From the NCBI GenBank assembly GCA_009739215.1, contig VSJF01000011.1, positions 186,001 through 250,000 on the forward strand: DNA of 64,000 bases, given 5' to 3'. A program made the translations under genes and the position numbers. The DNA is from Floccularia luteovirens. Its lineage: Eukaryota; Basidiomycota; Agaricomycetes; Agaricales; Squamanitaceae. The notes under the pieces are model-generated. The model was not told the origin of the DNA, did no database searches, and was given only the letters and a program-made list of their open reading frames with translations. Positions 37,370 to 50,318 of this stretch are shown in pieces. Each line of letters starts with the position of its first letter. The stretch's first letter is position 1.

Positions 37370-38266
37370 TCAGAGGCCTTCGATGTCCGGAGCAGCAGCC
37401 CGATAATCTTCCATCTCCTTATCCAGCTGTGCTTTTGTGGCAGGCTCATATTTCTTCAGTCGCTTGGGGCCCTTTCTGACGCGAATCCTCCGGGGTGGTA
37501 TGATCACTGGAACGAGGGGGACTTGAGGCGTTTGTATTACGATTTTGGGTTTTCTGTATGGTTTGGTAAATCTCTCGGGATTCTGGATTCACAAATCATA
37601 TAATAACATACGCTGGGAGGGGTGCAGGGGCTGTTGACGCTGGTAAACTTAATCTATTGAGAAGTGATGGGGGGGCCGCTGGGCCTCCTGTTCGTGCAGG
37701 TACCCCATCCACGATGATTTCAATTTTAATCGGGCGACCTAAAGCACCAGACAAGCACCATGAACCCACGTATCACATCAAGGGAAACATAAAATTTAAC
37801 TTACGGCCATCCACAATTTTGCCGTCATATTTTTCCCGTGCAACCGTCGCATCTCCAGCGCGTTGGAAAGTAACAATAGCCATGCCCTTGGATTTACCCT
37901 GCGAATTATATATAACGAAGCTCTCCTTGACAGGACCAACTGTCTTCCTAAAAAGTTCCTGTGTTTCACCCAACCTCGCCAATGAACTAAAGGTGTGTGT
38001 AACTGACGCTAAGTCGGACTCACCTCTACCTCCTTTTCTCCAACATCAGTGGGGAGCATGCTCAAAAAGATCTTGCTCCCCGGGTCGCGTGCTGCAGCCT
38101 TCCCTTTAGCAAGCTGAGCAGCGCCGATTGCTGGACTATTAGTAGCAGGGCTATTCGTTCGCCAGGCTGGAGGGGCATGCCCTGCCTGATTGCCTAGAAG
38201 CTGACGTTTTGTTCCGTGAAACGTGTTCAAACGTGCATATGGAAGGGATTGTTGCTGTGCTTGCAT
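37370..38266 (-). CDS. ALY/REF (Yra1)-type RNA-binding protein, mRNA export
   Basis: Starts MQAQQQSLPYARLNTFHGTK at 38266. A Gly/Ala/Pro-rich N-terminal third is followed by one RRM: SKIFLSMLPTDVGEKEVE (RNP2 side), an intron, LFRKTVGPVKESFVIYN and SKGMAIVTFQRAGDA (RNP1 side), then KIVDGR. After two more introns a Pro-rich basic stretch (IIPPRRIRVRKGPKRLKKYE) leads to TKAQLDKEMEDYRAAAPDIEGL and a stop at 37370. The short acidic/hydrophobic C-terminal helix matches the UAP56/Sub2-binding motif of ALY proteins. The role is nuclear: coupling transcription and splicing to export as part of TREX. Confidence 0.82.
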
Positions 38267-39820
38267 TGATTATTGGAAAAAAGCGTAATGACTAATTGAA
38301 TAATGAAAAATTGACAAAAAAGATTGAACAAAGGCTTCATGAAATATTTTAGCCTCGTGATCAAACGACCACTCTTGTTCGGTTTTTCCCATAATTTCAA
38401 ATTTTCTCTAAATGGCGTCGTCCTCAGATGTAAACAATAACAATTATAACCAAACTCGGATGTTAGCACACTCTTAACAGCGGTAATTTTCTTCCGCCCA
38501 AGTCGCAGAAATATAATCCCCCACTTTGTTTGGTCCTCGCGAGACATACGGATTACGATTATCGGCATTATCGAAATTTCGGTATAGAAATTTCGCACTT
38601 GGCGCGTGATCTTATGGGTCCCCCAATATCCATACATTGTATCTCTTGAGCGCTGCGGCCCCGCTCTCTACGGAGGCCGAAATGCCAAAACCAGTTCTTC
38701 ACAGGAATAACCGTATAGACAGAGACATCATGGGATACCCGTATTGTACAAGTTCACCAGTTTTTCGGACAAAGTCGCAACGCCGCGGGAGTACTACATA
38801 TCACGTAATGACAGCGCCCAATAGAACAATAATAATAATCTATCTAACCCAACTAAGAAATGTATATGTACCATGTACACAACGTTCTCACTTCGTGGAA
38901 GTAATTCACGGTGGTGGCTTTATAATAATATCTGTCATACAACTTTCGTGGCATCTGTGCAGTGATCTGTATTGTATTCACTACTATACAAAATACATAC
39001 TGAAATAGAACATGAATTTTCATTGCAGGAATCCGGGTAATCGCCATACCATCCGCGTCAATCATGGGAAAAAAAAACAGATAACGAAACACACCGAGAT
39101 TTTTCTATTCAAATCTTTCTGTGCACGTTTGGAACATGGCTTTTGCGCAGGCCGCATAAATCACCTCCAATTCAAAAAAGAAATAGGGTGCTTGTCTCAA
39201 AATAAACATGAGCCTAAGGATGATGCATTGATGACACAACCGTACCGGTTGGTCCGTCAAATACTAACAAGTGGGATAAAACTTCCCATCACTAGAGCTT
39301 ATAACAGTATCATCATTGCATTGCACTTTAATGGATGGGATAACAGCAAAGGATGTCTTGATATGTATGTACAAACACTGCAATAAAAAATTTTCAGGCG
39401 CAACAAATCAAAGATCAACATTAATGAGGTTGACCATAACAAATGAGAAGTAGGAAAAAATATCCAAAATTGCAGACACCAGATATAAATGAATAGAAGC
39501 CGCGCTGACCGATTTTGAAGGGATGCGTAAAACAAGAGTGCGTATAGATAAGGATAAATTTGTCGTGAGGGTAGAACAATAGTGTGGTGAGGGAGAAATA
39601 GAAGAGATAATGCAGACAGGTATTGTTGCAGTCGTAAGGAAAAATTGCAGGGGTATAGATGGGTGTATGCAATGCGATAGAACATGACAGGCACGTGCGT
39701 TATTTTCGGTCGTGTTGATTGATCTTGATGCCAGGTGCGTGCAAAACATGCGTTGACGAGTTGGTAAGAAGGTTCGTTATTAGCCGTTGAAGACACTTGA
39801 AACGTAAGGAATGTGTTGTC
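38267..39820. other. No supported gene
   Basis: 1.55 kb between two minus-strand genes. ORFs on both strands (39,012-39,386 and 39,299-39,796) look like chance: no domain, and the minus one is rich in Leu/Tyr/His from low-complexity 3'-flank sequence. Confidence 0.5.
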
Positions 39821-40717
39821 TTATGCGAGATCAGAAAACGGAGATATTGTCAGGGGATTCAAATTCTTGCGGAAGCGTTCGCTGGAAGGGGAGGGTGAAG
39901 AGAATGTGAAGGCTGAGTAAATTTGTTTGCGTTCTGGAGTGGAGAAAATGCGTCCTTCTTGGGGTTCTTCAGATGGGGTCCTAAGGCGTGTTGAGGATGA
40001 CTTTGATGACAACGAATGGGAAAGATCGAAGTAGTCACGAATTTCAGGTTCGACAGAGGGGTCCTAAAATGAAGCCGTGTAAGCATAATGTGATGTAAAT
40101 CATGTCATTTGGAAACTTACTTTCACTAGACACGGCTTTACCTTATCCTCGCAAGGAAGCGCAGCAATGGAAAGGGTCTCCTCATACGCCTGCGAGACAT
40201 CGGCTAGCGGCTTAACCGTCAATTCATAGCAGCGGGAGTCGATACCCGCTTGTGTGATCCGTTCCTTCTCCTTCTCCAACTCGTCGCATTCGTCAAGCTT
40301 CGGCAATGGGGAGACTTTGCGTATTGTTCGTTTGCTAACTTTCTTGCTCGATCCGGAGCTTCTTGTTTCTTTTCTTGAACTAGATTTAGTCTTCGTACCA
40401 GATGCGGAGGCTTTACGCTTCTTCGGTTCTGGATGTGATGTACCGTCGGAATGTTTCTTTTGTCTAGTCTCAATGACCACATGAACTTTAGTTGCGAGAA
40501 CGTTCGTCTTGCGTTTCTTGTTGAGAGAATTTGAACCAGCGCGTTCGCCTGTCACGGGATGAACGTTCTCCTTGTCCACTGCGAGAGTAATCGGGATGAC
40601 CGAGGCATTCTCTGCATTTATCGCTGATGACCGCGTGATTCTTGATTTGGTGACTGGTGGTTTTGGTTTTGGATCTTCTGAAACATCCTGAAATACGGTA
40701 AAGCTTCGAAGAGACAT
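39821..40717 (-). CDS. Basic nuclear protein with KEN box, function unknown
   Basis: Two exons (40717-40121 and 40063-39821, intron 57 nt with GTAAGT and TTTTAG borders) give 279 residues starting MSLRSFTVFQDVSED. Residues 49-51 are KEN inside LAVDKENVHPVTGER, a classic APC/C-Cdh1 degron setting. A Lys/Arg/Ser-rich middle (NKKRKTNVLATK; EPKKRKASASGTKTKSSSRK) suggests nuclear localisation. The C-terminal part is Ser/Pro rich with several S/T-P sites (RLRTPSEEP; FSTPERKQ; FSSPSPSSERF), which are candidate CDK targets. This combination suggests a cell-cycle-regulated chromosome or spindle protein, but I recognise no family. Confidence 0.7.
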
Positions 40718-42249
40718 AGTGAGTTGATGTAGTAAATCTGTATCCGAATAAAGTTGGTCCCGAAACCCGTGGTGAATCTACCAAAACTAGTACAAGTATT
40801 TGTGTGTTTATGAAGCAAGCACGACGTCCTCGACGACGACAAGCAAATGTGAAGTAGGAAAAGAGGTTTACAAGAGAACTGAACCATCAGAGAGCAACTT
40901 TAACAGAAACATCACGTGCAGGGGGGTTTGTTCCCGAAATGGAAAGTAGCGTCATCTTCCCGCGGGACGGTCACGTGAAAGGCCACCTTTCCTATTGTGG
41001 CCTTAATTTTTCCATTGAGCCTGTGACTTGAGGCGTGACACAGCCTTCGGGAAGTATTAGACACAAAGCCTCATGGTGTCCTGGCCACAATGGCCAGACA
41101 CTAGCGACAGTCTAAATGGAATCAATGTTATTCGTACTCCAATGGGTTATACAATTAATCTGATTCTTTACCAGAAGATTGATGGAATTATAGCATTGAC
41201 CAGCTACTAGAAATTTATTTTGTGCCGTTATGGACAATTGCACTGCTTAACCATACCATATACTCTGCTTTTCTTGGACTTGGGTAAACTCGCTTCCAGA
41301 CCGGCCACGTTCACTGAGTCTTCTTTATCGAAAACTTCCTAATCATCACGAAGAAATTTTCCGACTTTCTGTGGGTTATGACCACTGCATGTTGTCGATT
41401 CAATAATCCGGTAGGATCGCAGCCGGCCGAATGTTTCAGCGCACGTCTTTGCCGCCCAAGGTGATTCTTTATTGTCTGTCATTGCTTTGCAGCTTCCTAA
41501 TATCACGGCTATTGGGATAAGATTGGCTTCTCGATCAATGTAAGACATTCCTCGCAGGTGACTTTGCAAATACATATCGGGGGTATGTCTGGCGCTTTAC
41601 TCCTTTAACGTACTTACTGTTAATGAATTATGACATGCATTGACCGTTGTTGGCAGGCTGTGCTTGTGGCATGAAAATTTCTCAGTGTGCACTCCTATTA
41701 GTGAGGAGTGGGGGGATGGATGTCATCGCCTTGATTTTTTTCATTTTACTGGTGCGGGGCCCGTGATGTTTTCGCGTTCTTATATCCGATCTTTGCTTGC
41801 AACTTTCGTACGTAGTTGTGATCGGTGGAATGTATACACCCTGATTCATACTATTTGACCTCGAACCCCCAAATGGTGTTGGGGTGGGATAATCATGTCG
41901 CGATTGCGACGGAATGACAATATATACCTCAGATACTTTCGAATGCTCATATCTAAAGGCCTCTGTCCTCCAGAGCATTGCGATACACAACTCTTGTCCC
42001 GGATCCTCAACGCCTCGACGGATCACCTTGTGGACTTCGCCTGTGAGTGATGCGTTTGATACCTCATGTTCTACACGCTCGACAGGGGCGGTCGTCACGT
42101 TTACATGCCAATGTCCCTATATTATCCACCCCCCTTCATATATATAGCTACACTAATAGTCTTCTTGTTTCTCACTTCGAAGTTCTTGTTTGCACTGGTG
42201 CTGACACCTTTCCCGTCCCCTCCTCTTTCATACATCTCAACAGATATTC
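40718..42249. other. Divergent intergenic region
   Basis: 1.53 kb between the minus-strand KEN-box gene and the plus-strand kinase. Palindromic CACGTG sites occur near 40,912 and 40,973, close to the KEN-box gene start. Minus-strand ORFs at 41,339-41,575 and 41,682-42,098 have no recognisable domain. Confidence 0.5.
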
Positions 42250-44440
42250 ATGTCTTCGAAGACCACCAACACCGGATCCTCTGCGATTCACCCGCCCATA
42301 GGGACGCTCATTGACGGAGATTCCCTCGAGCTCGTGGAAGTTCTTGGCGTAGGCGGCTACGGTGTCGTATACCGTGCAGTCGACACCAAATCTCTCACTG
42401 GACCAAAATCATATGCCGTCAAATGCCTTGTTCATTCAACCCACCAGACGGCTCGTCAGAGGCAAGTTCACATCCGTGAAATTGCCCTTCATCAAATCGC
42501 CTCTGCTCATCCAGGCGTTGTCACTCTCCACCGTGTTGTGGAGAACTATAACCACACATACATCATCATGGACTACGCACCCGACCATGATCTTTTTACC
42601 CAGATCCTGTACAGCTGTCGTTATCTCGGAGATGATATGCTTATCAAGCACGTTTTCCTCCAACTGCTCGACGCAGTAGAATATTGCCACTCCCTCGGCA
42701 TATATCATAGGGACTTGAAGCCCGAAAACGTCCTTTGCTTCGATGATGGCCTCCGAGTCGCTATCACAGACTTCGGCCTTGCAACCACCGATAAAGTCAG
42801 TGATGAGTTTCGCACAGGCAGCGTGTTTCACATGAGTCCAGGTTGGTGTCGTATCCCTATCTTAAGCTGCCTCGTGCTAATAACTTGCATCAGAATGTCA
42901 GGGCGGAGACTTTGCTCCGACAGGGAAATACTCACCCATGTTCAACGACATTTGGTCACTTGGGATTATCCTTCTTAACCTTGCGACAGGTCGCAACCCA
43001 TGGAAGTCTGCTACCGCGGACGATCCTACTTTCCAGGCTTATCTCCGTGACCCTGTTGGTTTTCTTCCCACCGTCTTGCCAATCTCAGCTGAGCTTAATG
43101 ACATCCTCGTCCGTATGCTGGACGTCGACTGGAGGGAGCGCATGACCCTCAGTGAGGTGCGCTATGCCATCGAGGATATTAACAGTTTCTATTCCGAAGG
43201 CGTCATTTTCGAAGGGAGTATGGCACGTTGCCCCTGGGAATCTGGAATGGAAATCGACAGCGACTCATCTGATGTTACTCAAGATGACTATCCTCCCCCA
43301 CCCAAATCCCCCTCTCCTCAACCAGACAAGAAAAATTTGGCGTCCCACTGGAGCAAGGACTCGACTTCCGATATCGTGTTCGCAAGTAACTCACTGGCGG
43401 CAGAGTCGTCCTATGGCGAGCCATGGACAAATTACTCGTCTTGTGCTGCAACGTGGGCTTATGAATCTTCCGCTTCTTCTAATATTGGCCATTACCCAAT
43501 GGATACTTATGAACGATCAAGGTCTTCATCTTCATCTGACACTCCCGACTCTTCCCTTCCCGCCACACCTAGTGCTTTGGATCTTGAGTTCGCTTCTAAT
43601 GCAAAAGTGTCACCACGCACACGGCTCACAATCAACACCAGCATTCCTGATGCCAGATTTCATGAAGCAAATGCAAGCATGGTTTCTTCAACTGGATCTT
43701 CTATGATGCAAACTGCTATTGAATATGATTCATATTCCTCATCTTATTATCTCGCCGGTTCGGAAGCACAATCTAAAGTTATAATGGTCGTTCCGGAATC
43801 TGCGACGACTGTGATTGAAGACAAGGAAATGATCTCTCCATCGACATGGCGATCCAGTACCACCGACATGTCTTCACCCTCCATCTACTCTATCTCATCC
43901 TCTTCGCATAGCTCTCTGGACAATCGTGAAATTACGTTTAACAGATCAACTACACCCTCTCCAGATACTTGGTTCAACCATCAAGCCGATCTAGAATGTT
44001 CTCCGGTCTCCCCACAAAGTCAGCCTACTCCAACCGTTTCTGTGCTGAATTCCGACATTTATCATCCCTACCCAAGGCCCGCCGTCAATGTTTTCTCTAA
44101 AAAACCTATCGAAACAAAGCGGAAAGCGACAGGAGGTATATTCTCACTCAAACTCTTCCCTCGCGCATCGCCAGCTGGATCTTCATCGTCTGAACAACAA
44201 CAACGTTCATATTCCAACCGCAAAAGAGGAAGTTTTGACAGTGAATGTCATGCACCCTATTCGCACTCTGCTTCAACGACTCCTCCCCCACTTTTTGAAA
44301 ATGCCCGCTGGACTGGGCTCTCGCCGCAGATGGAGACTCTTAAGACGCAGCCCACAGCGAATCGCAGAACCTCCCCCCTTCGCTCTCCCCGCACATGGTT
44401 CATCAGGGGACGGTTCTTTGCATCAGGAGCATCCTCATGA
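42250..44440 (+). CDS. Ser/Thr protein kinase, Ran1/Pat1-Ksp1 type
   Basis: Two exons (42250-42841 and 42894-44440; intron 52 nt, GTTGGT..CATCAG) give 712 residues. The kinase domain fills about 25-310: glycine loop LGVGGYGVVYRA, VAIK-type lysine in YAVKCL, catalytic loop YHRDLKPENVL, ITDFGLAT (DFG), a short activation segment ending MSPECQGG and FNDIWSLGIILLNLATGRNPW. The MSPE and ECxGG pattern and insert-poor lobe fit the Ran1/Pat1, Ksp1 and Sks1 group, which in yeasts controls nutrient response, mating and meiosis. The 400-residue tail is Ser/Thr/Pro rich and probably regulatory. All catalytic residues are present. Confidence 0.9.
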
Positions 44441-45158
44441 TTTCTGAGATTCTTTCTTTCTTTTCTGCCTTCCAGTTAGAGTTTTTCAATGGCTGACACG
44501 TTCACTTATTTATTCTCACATCAGCATCATCTTCTTAGCATCATCATCCATTCGTTACATAGTTATTCAATTTGCATCGCATTGCTTTACGCTTGCACCT
44601 CCCCCATCCTCATCCCCTGTCTGCTATTGATGGTATCGTTTAGGGCCACTGTCATTCCGCCATGTATAATAAGGAATTGTATTATGTACATAACAAATCA
44701 CACGCGACCCCCATAGTAAAAATTCACATAAGTACTTTAAAATAAACAATTATCATATTTCACTCGTTTGAGCTCCCCTCACATTGGGTTGTAATATAAT
44801 GTGAACCGTACAATAAACGGAAATTGGCTAAACAGCATGAGTTCACAAATTTGTCCTAAAGTAATCAGCGGCTCGATTGCCTGGTTATTGCCTCGGATGA
44901 ATCAAGTAACAGTTTTGCCCCCTTGCAAGTGTAGGCCTAATTTGACTTCAAGATGTCCGTCAAGAGAAGTGGCATTCAGACTGCGGTTGTCTTATTCCTG
45001 TACGATCTCATACAACGGTAAAAGGAGGTGGAAAGCCTTCAAATTAAGGGGCTTGTCTCCATCTGAGTGGCCCTTAAGTCATAGCAAGCTATTCTTATAA
45101 TGAAAAATAGCCAATGATAACGAGATGAAACCAGGAGAAAGTATCGATGAGTGTTATA
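44441..45158. other. Convergent 3' flanks
   Basis: 718 bases between the ends of the kinase and uS5m genes. It is T/C-rich at first, with no coding signal. Confidence 0.6.
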
Positions 45159-46554
45159 TTATTTACGCAGACTAATCAACTTCCTGCCACGCGCACGTTC
45201 GAGATCACCCTTTCCACGCATACCAGTTCCTCTACTCAACTTCTGACCACGACCCCCAATACCATCTCCCATGCCTGTTGGAGCATGTCCAGCTTGCAGC
45301 ATTCGGAAAGCTGCTTTTATGACATTCAATTTATTACGGCTTCCCCAAACTTTAGCACTGATATCTTTGAAGCCAGCCGCGCGTAGGATTTGATGAAGGA
45401 AGGGATTACAACGGAGGCCGAAACCAACTGGGCGTGGTCGTAATATAAGTTTCGTGGCTCCAAGTTTTGTCTCTATCTCCGTCCACACAGTGCGTTGCTC
45501 GAATCGCTCTACCCAATCCATGTTCTTAACAGCTTCAATACGCGCTAGCGAGAGCGCAGTAGCACCATTTGCATGCTTCCCTTCTCCATACCCTACCAAC
45601 CCATTTCCGTCTCCTACAAGCACCATATATGCTGTACGCCAAATCTTGCCCTTCCCAGTCTGTTGCACCACTTTGCGCTTCATTAACACAGATTGGTTTA
45701 AGTTACTGTAGTACTCCTTCGAAACCGGAAGTTTCCTGAGGAACTCGTCAGTGTCAGCTTGATCTTCACTGTTGTCCTCTTCTTCCGCTAGCGGAGACTC
45801 TGAATAGTCGTGAAAAACTGATTTATGGTTCCGCACGATTACACGATTGTGGTATGGGTTGCCTGGGCCAGGTGGGAATTCCATGACATGCCGAGGGTCA
45901 AGGATGGGGTCTGGTATCATTAGGTCGGGGAATGGGTTGTTAGTTTGTTGGGGAGATGCAGGTGCTGTTTAAGTCTGTAAGCATATAATATCTAAATATG
46001 ATTGTGTAAATAATCGTACCAGATGACTTTTGTTCCAATGATTGGTTTTTCTCTGTTTCAGCACTGAGTTGAGTTGTTGGTAGCGTCGTGTGTAGCCATG
46101 AACTTTCGGGTGACGAGGCCCCTGTTCATCTCTCAGTAATTTTCCATGAGATACAATAGAAATGTAGGATAATACCATTCTGTGGACGGTTCTTTAACGA
46201 CAGGACCAGGGACTGATACTTTTCCTCGGAAGAGTTTTTCAAGTGTTCCTCCACAGAACGATGAAGTCCAGCCTTCCTATAAGTTTCTATGTAGTGCATT
46301 AACGTAGACTCGGTCTTGAGGAGTTTTTGTGGGTCATTCTTCGACGAAATGAAGAGAGCTGCAAGTGTCTTTGCCAGGTCCCCATCCCGCATGTCGGGAC
46401 GCAAAGTCGCGAAAATTCGGTCGTACGAGTCTGATGGTGTGCCCGAGCTATTAAACCTACGACCAAGCGAATGTGGTATGCCCTTTTGTTGCAGACATTG
46501 TCGAGGACATGATGATCTTTGCACGCGAATTGCGCGAGCAGTAGGCCTGAACAT
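45159..46554 (-). CDS. Mitochondrial small-subunit ribosomal protein uS5m
   Basis: The start at 46554 gives an Arg-rich presequence MFRPTARAIRVQRSSCPRQ; an upstream ATG at 46599 is possible but spoils the presequence. Introns near 46,170-46,130 and 46,020-45,960 join the N-terminal extension to the main exon (from about 45,960). The S5 N-terminal double-strand RNA-binding fold shows in KIWRTAYMVLVGDGNGLVGYGEGKHA. The C-terminal fold shows in ILRPRPVGFGLRCNPFLHQILRAAGFKDISAKVWGSRNKLN. It ends in a basic tail (RKLISLRK). It lies at the mRNA entry side of the mitoribosome. It is divergent with the PITH gene, with starts 142 bp apart. Confidence 0.9.
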
Positions 46555-46696
46555 AGTCCAACAGTGAAATTTTGATGAAGTCAAAAATTCGGCAAACAAA
46601 CCAAACGGGAATCGGAGAATTTGAGCCTAACTTACGCGCGGCTCAGACTCTAACCCTACGCGTCCCTGCGACACTTGGAAGCTACACTCATTACCT

Positions 46697-47547
46697 ATGG
46701 TAATTTCAACAGATCAGTCAGAAAACTCGAATTCCGTAGCTTCGAGTATCAATGGAACAGATTTCTCAAATCTCTTTGCGTTCATAGATCGTGAAAAGTG
46801 AGTAACAATTCTTTCACCATCTACCCCGGTCTCATCCCTTTCGACATGAGTCAAGCGTTCACGGCCTGAATATATCAGTCCCAGAAGACGCGAAGGAAGT
46901 CATAAAGCCATGGAGCGAACGCGAAGACAACTCTAAATTTGCTGATTCTGGTGTTGATGACCAGGTCAGTAGCACAAATAGCTTCTCTCATTACGATACT
47001 CAAATAATTTTGACATGAAGCTTATCATCCATGTACCGTTCACGCAGAACGTGAGGGTCAAATCTATTCTACTTAAGCTAGGTAAATAGCCCCAACTAAA
47101 GTTGTATTGGGAGATCTTAACCAAATAGGTCGAGGGGAGGTTACACCACGCCATCTAAGGATATTCGCTAATCACCCCACGATTGTTGACTTTGTGGAAG
47201 CAGAGACCACAAAGCCACAGCTTAATATCAGCCTTCTTGAAGGGGAAACAGGTGTCGTCGAGTACCCATTACGAGTAGCCGCGTTTACGAGTGTCAATTC
47301 TTTGTCCCTTTTCTTTGTAAGTGAAATGAATTAACAAGAGTACATACCAATACTAACTAGCACTAAGAATGACTCAGTCGGTGGGGATACTTCAAGGATA
47401 TATTACCTTGGATTTAAAGGAGATACTCGTTCTGTGAAACGAGAAGTGAATTCAAAATTAGAGGTCCCAGCACCTAATGCTGCTGATGCACCGCTGGTTG
47501 ATAGAGTAACAGAGAAGACCGGGGGGCAACAGACTACTGCGCGATAG
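46697..47547 (+). CDS. PITH-domain protein (proteasome-interacting thioredoxin C-terminal type)
   Basis: Five exons (46697-46797, 46856-46964, 47021-47081, 47129-47316, 47368-47547) sum to 639 nt, 212 residues, with matching phases. It starts MVISTDQSENSNSV. The PITH domain runs from FAFIDRENVHGLNI through IKPWSEREDNSKFADSGVDDQ, LIIHVPFTQNVRVKSILLKL, TPRHLRIFANHPTIVDF, EYPLRVAAFTSVNSLSLFF to SVGGDTSRIYYLGFKGDTR. There is no thioredoxin domain, so it matches PITHD1 rather than TXNL1. PITH domains dock on the 26S proteasome. It shares a short divergent promoter with uS5m. Confidence 0.9.
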
Positions 47548-48886
47548 ATGATATAAATGTGTTAGATATGTACATATAGATATTGAATAAGTAATAAAGC
47601 TGTCCTTTCTGCATGGCAAAGCCCAGACTGAGCACGACCCAATCAAACGAACCGACAATTTACTCATCAAGTATGCACAATATGCAAAAAACTTAAAGGA
47701 CGGTGCCCAACCGAGAAGTATTAACTGTTTGACATGGCGGGATGATTTCATTTTTTTTTGGTCAAGAAATTCATGTAATGATGAATCAATATCACATGTT
47801 TTCGTCTTCCAATGTCGCGCAGAACAGGCGGACAACGTAACAAGTTCAAATCGATCGCACCACCTATGATGCCACTAGGGTCTATTTAGTTCAGGGATTT
47901 GTGAAGATTATGAAGGTGTATGTTCTGCAGAGCTTCGTTATCTGGGTTATAGTTCCGTTAAGTGCTCTTACACATACCGTAGACACATCCTCTTGCCCTC
48001 TTCCATGGACAGTATCTATGTGAATACCTCCACAACTCTTTCTAGATATTATATGCGGGATTAGCCGCTGATTACAAGTAGGAAATTAAGTAGTCGCTCG
48101 ACCGGCGCATCAAAGACTTTTGATTTATCACCCTTAAATCAATCTTCTACAGCTTGTTTTGATCTAATCAATGCCTTTTCGGGTGATAATTAAAAGGTAA
48201 TATGAACAGTCGCTTACAGACTTTATCCAAGACACCTATGGCAAGATACGCAACACCAATCATAAATTGGAATGCCAAGCTGGAAGAAGCCTGTCAGAAT
48301 TGCACAGCAGTTATAGACAACTAAGTATCTGATTCTTCGTTAACAGCTAATATTCTAATCATCGTAACTCTTCATAGGCGTATCTAGATATGCTGGTTCT
48401 CGGTTAATCTTCAGGCCGAACCTCAATTCAAGGACCGGTCTCATGCTGAAAGCATGCAGAGCATGTCCACCAAGCAATGTGCTGTGCATGAGTTGAGTTT
48501 GAACTTTGTACAGAGCGCGAAAATGTCCCAAATCCGAACGACTGGCATGAATTTGAATCCTAAAATTTATTTTCTTCTGGATATGTGCGTGGCAAGACAG
48601 TGCTTTGTACGTAAAGGGCCTAGGTGGACCAACTCGGTCCTTCTTCTCCACTATTTGCACAAGAGACTTTAGGATGTTACCGTATGACCTGTCTTTGCAC
48701 TTCAGGTTGTCGGTCTATGGTGTAATTTTATTGGTCCAATGCATAATACCAAAATCGATCCTCCCGACCACGATCCCTCAAGCTATTGCTGTGCAATACC
48801 GTTAAGAATATAAACGAAACAGTTTTTAACACCTACTTATAATAAGCCACATTTCAGAAATTACCATCCCCCGACTATTCAGGACC
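47548..48886. other. No supported gene
   Basis: 1.34 kb. ORFs at 47,458-47,835 (antisense to the PITH last exon) and 48,355-48,660 (minus) lack any recognisable feature. Confidence 0.5.
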
Positions 48887-50318
48887 ATGACTAGTCCCGA
48901 TGACTTTGTCTGGGGGTTTCTTGTATTCATCTTCCTCACTCCCCTCTCCCTCGTAAATGCACGACCTATTCCATTCAATCTACAGATACAACGCGATGCA
49001 GGTACTGACCCATCGTCCGGACCTGTTCCAAACCCGCAAAGAACCTTACAACAAATTATTCTAAGTTGCCTTACTACAATGTTTGCTTCCACGTACATTG
49101 CGGTACATCCAAACGTCCCTTCATCCCAAGATATCTGGACCTTCCGATTCTTCAAGAAACCATTGTTCGACATTCCGAAAGAGCGACTGTATATCATGTT
49201 TTGGGCCACAATTACCCCAGAACTGATTCTATTGTGGGCTATAAAACGGTGGTTCGGCGCACGTTCAATCGCTAAACGTTGCAAGGGTAGTTTTGGATGA
49301 TCCATAATGTATAAAGGGTTACTAATTCATTTGACAGGACACGGTTGGACAAAAACACACGGACACTTTGTACAAATGGGAGGGTTTGTACTCCAGGATG
49401 GCGATAAAACCCATGTTCTCTCAATAGATGAAATGGAGGAACTTGTAAATGAATCACGCATCGATTGGCCCGAGATCACAGAAGCAGAAATCCAAGATCT
49501 GTGTAAAGCGAATTTCCTTACGAAAGGCATCGTGGCAACTCAAGTTGGGTGGTTCGTGGTACAAACTTTCGCCAGGCGGGCAGGACGGGATCTATTCATC
49601 ACCCAACTGGAGTTTGTCACGCTAATGCATGCCATATTCGCTGTTCTCATGTACGCCTTTTGGTGGAATAAACCCCGAGACGTGAGGTTCCCATTCATAA
49701 TCCACCTAAAACCATCTGGATCCCCAACCACATTCCGAAGAGGTTGTGGTCAAATATCGTGATCATGACACGAAGGGAAACGACTGGATAACTATTATCT
49801 ATGAACACATACCGGCCTCGTCCAGCACTATACCCCCTAATTCGATTCGGGTGCCGACCTTTTATGCACTTGAACTATCTAACGGATTTGGCAAGGTCCT
49901 AATAAAACTTGTGTCGATAATAGTTGTTCTGGGCTTTTCGTTGTCTTTATCACTCATATCACTCGGCATCTTCAGACCACAGGTGGAATTCTCCCTGTGG
50001 CAGACATGTTTACTCGTATTGCTAGGGTTTTATGTGATATATGCCTCTTCTATGATGTTGCGCCGGACCACCTCCTGGATATTCAATTCCCTCTTTGCTT
50101 TTCTTTCCAAATTCAAACCATTGAAAGTCTGGATACCTCGTACTGTTCCTACATGTGATCTCCCGGATGATTCAAAAAAAGGTATAGTCGTCACTAGCAC
50201 CCTGGTCACTATCCTGGCACGATCAACACTACTTGTCACATCGCTTACGAACTTCGGGAGGCTCCCGGCTGAAGTATTTAACGATCTTCCATGGCTTAAC
50301 AATATACCACATTTCTAG
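48887..50318 (+). pseudogene. Multi-membrane-segment 'FWWNKP' family protein, copy B (one frameshift)
   Basis: It begins with a signal-like segment MTSPDDFVWGFLVFIFLTPL, then PQRTLQQIILSCLTTMFASTY, HPNVPSSQDIWTFRFFKKP and the membrane hairpin MFWATITPELILLWAIKRW. A 51-nt intron (49287-49337) follows. Next come HGWTKTHGHFVQMGGFVLQDG, EITEAEIQDLCKANFLTKGI, AIFAVLMYAFWWNKPRDV, then RDHDTKGNDW, IRVPTFYAL and two or three further membrane segments, ending DLPWLNNIPHF. Between FIIHLKPSGSP and VVVKYRDHD the frame changes by one (about 49,725-49,735), leading to a TGA at 49,760. The rest is undamaged, so this is a young pseudogene or a sequence error. Function unknown; membrane location inferred. Confidence 0.75.

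Noticed and set aside
39299..39796. 165-codon minus-strand ORF
   Set aside because: Downstream of the KEN-box gene; composition (His, Tyr, Leu, Ser from low-complexity DNA) and overlapping open frames suggest 3' flank.
41339..42098. Two minus-strand ORFs with a perfect GTAAGT between them
   Set aside because: Considered as a spliced gene, but the frames do not join across plausible acceptors and no domain appears.
48355..48660. 101-codon minus-strand ORF
   Set aside because: No motif and no splice context; opposite frames are also open.
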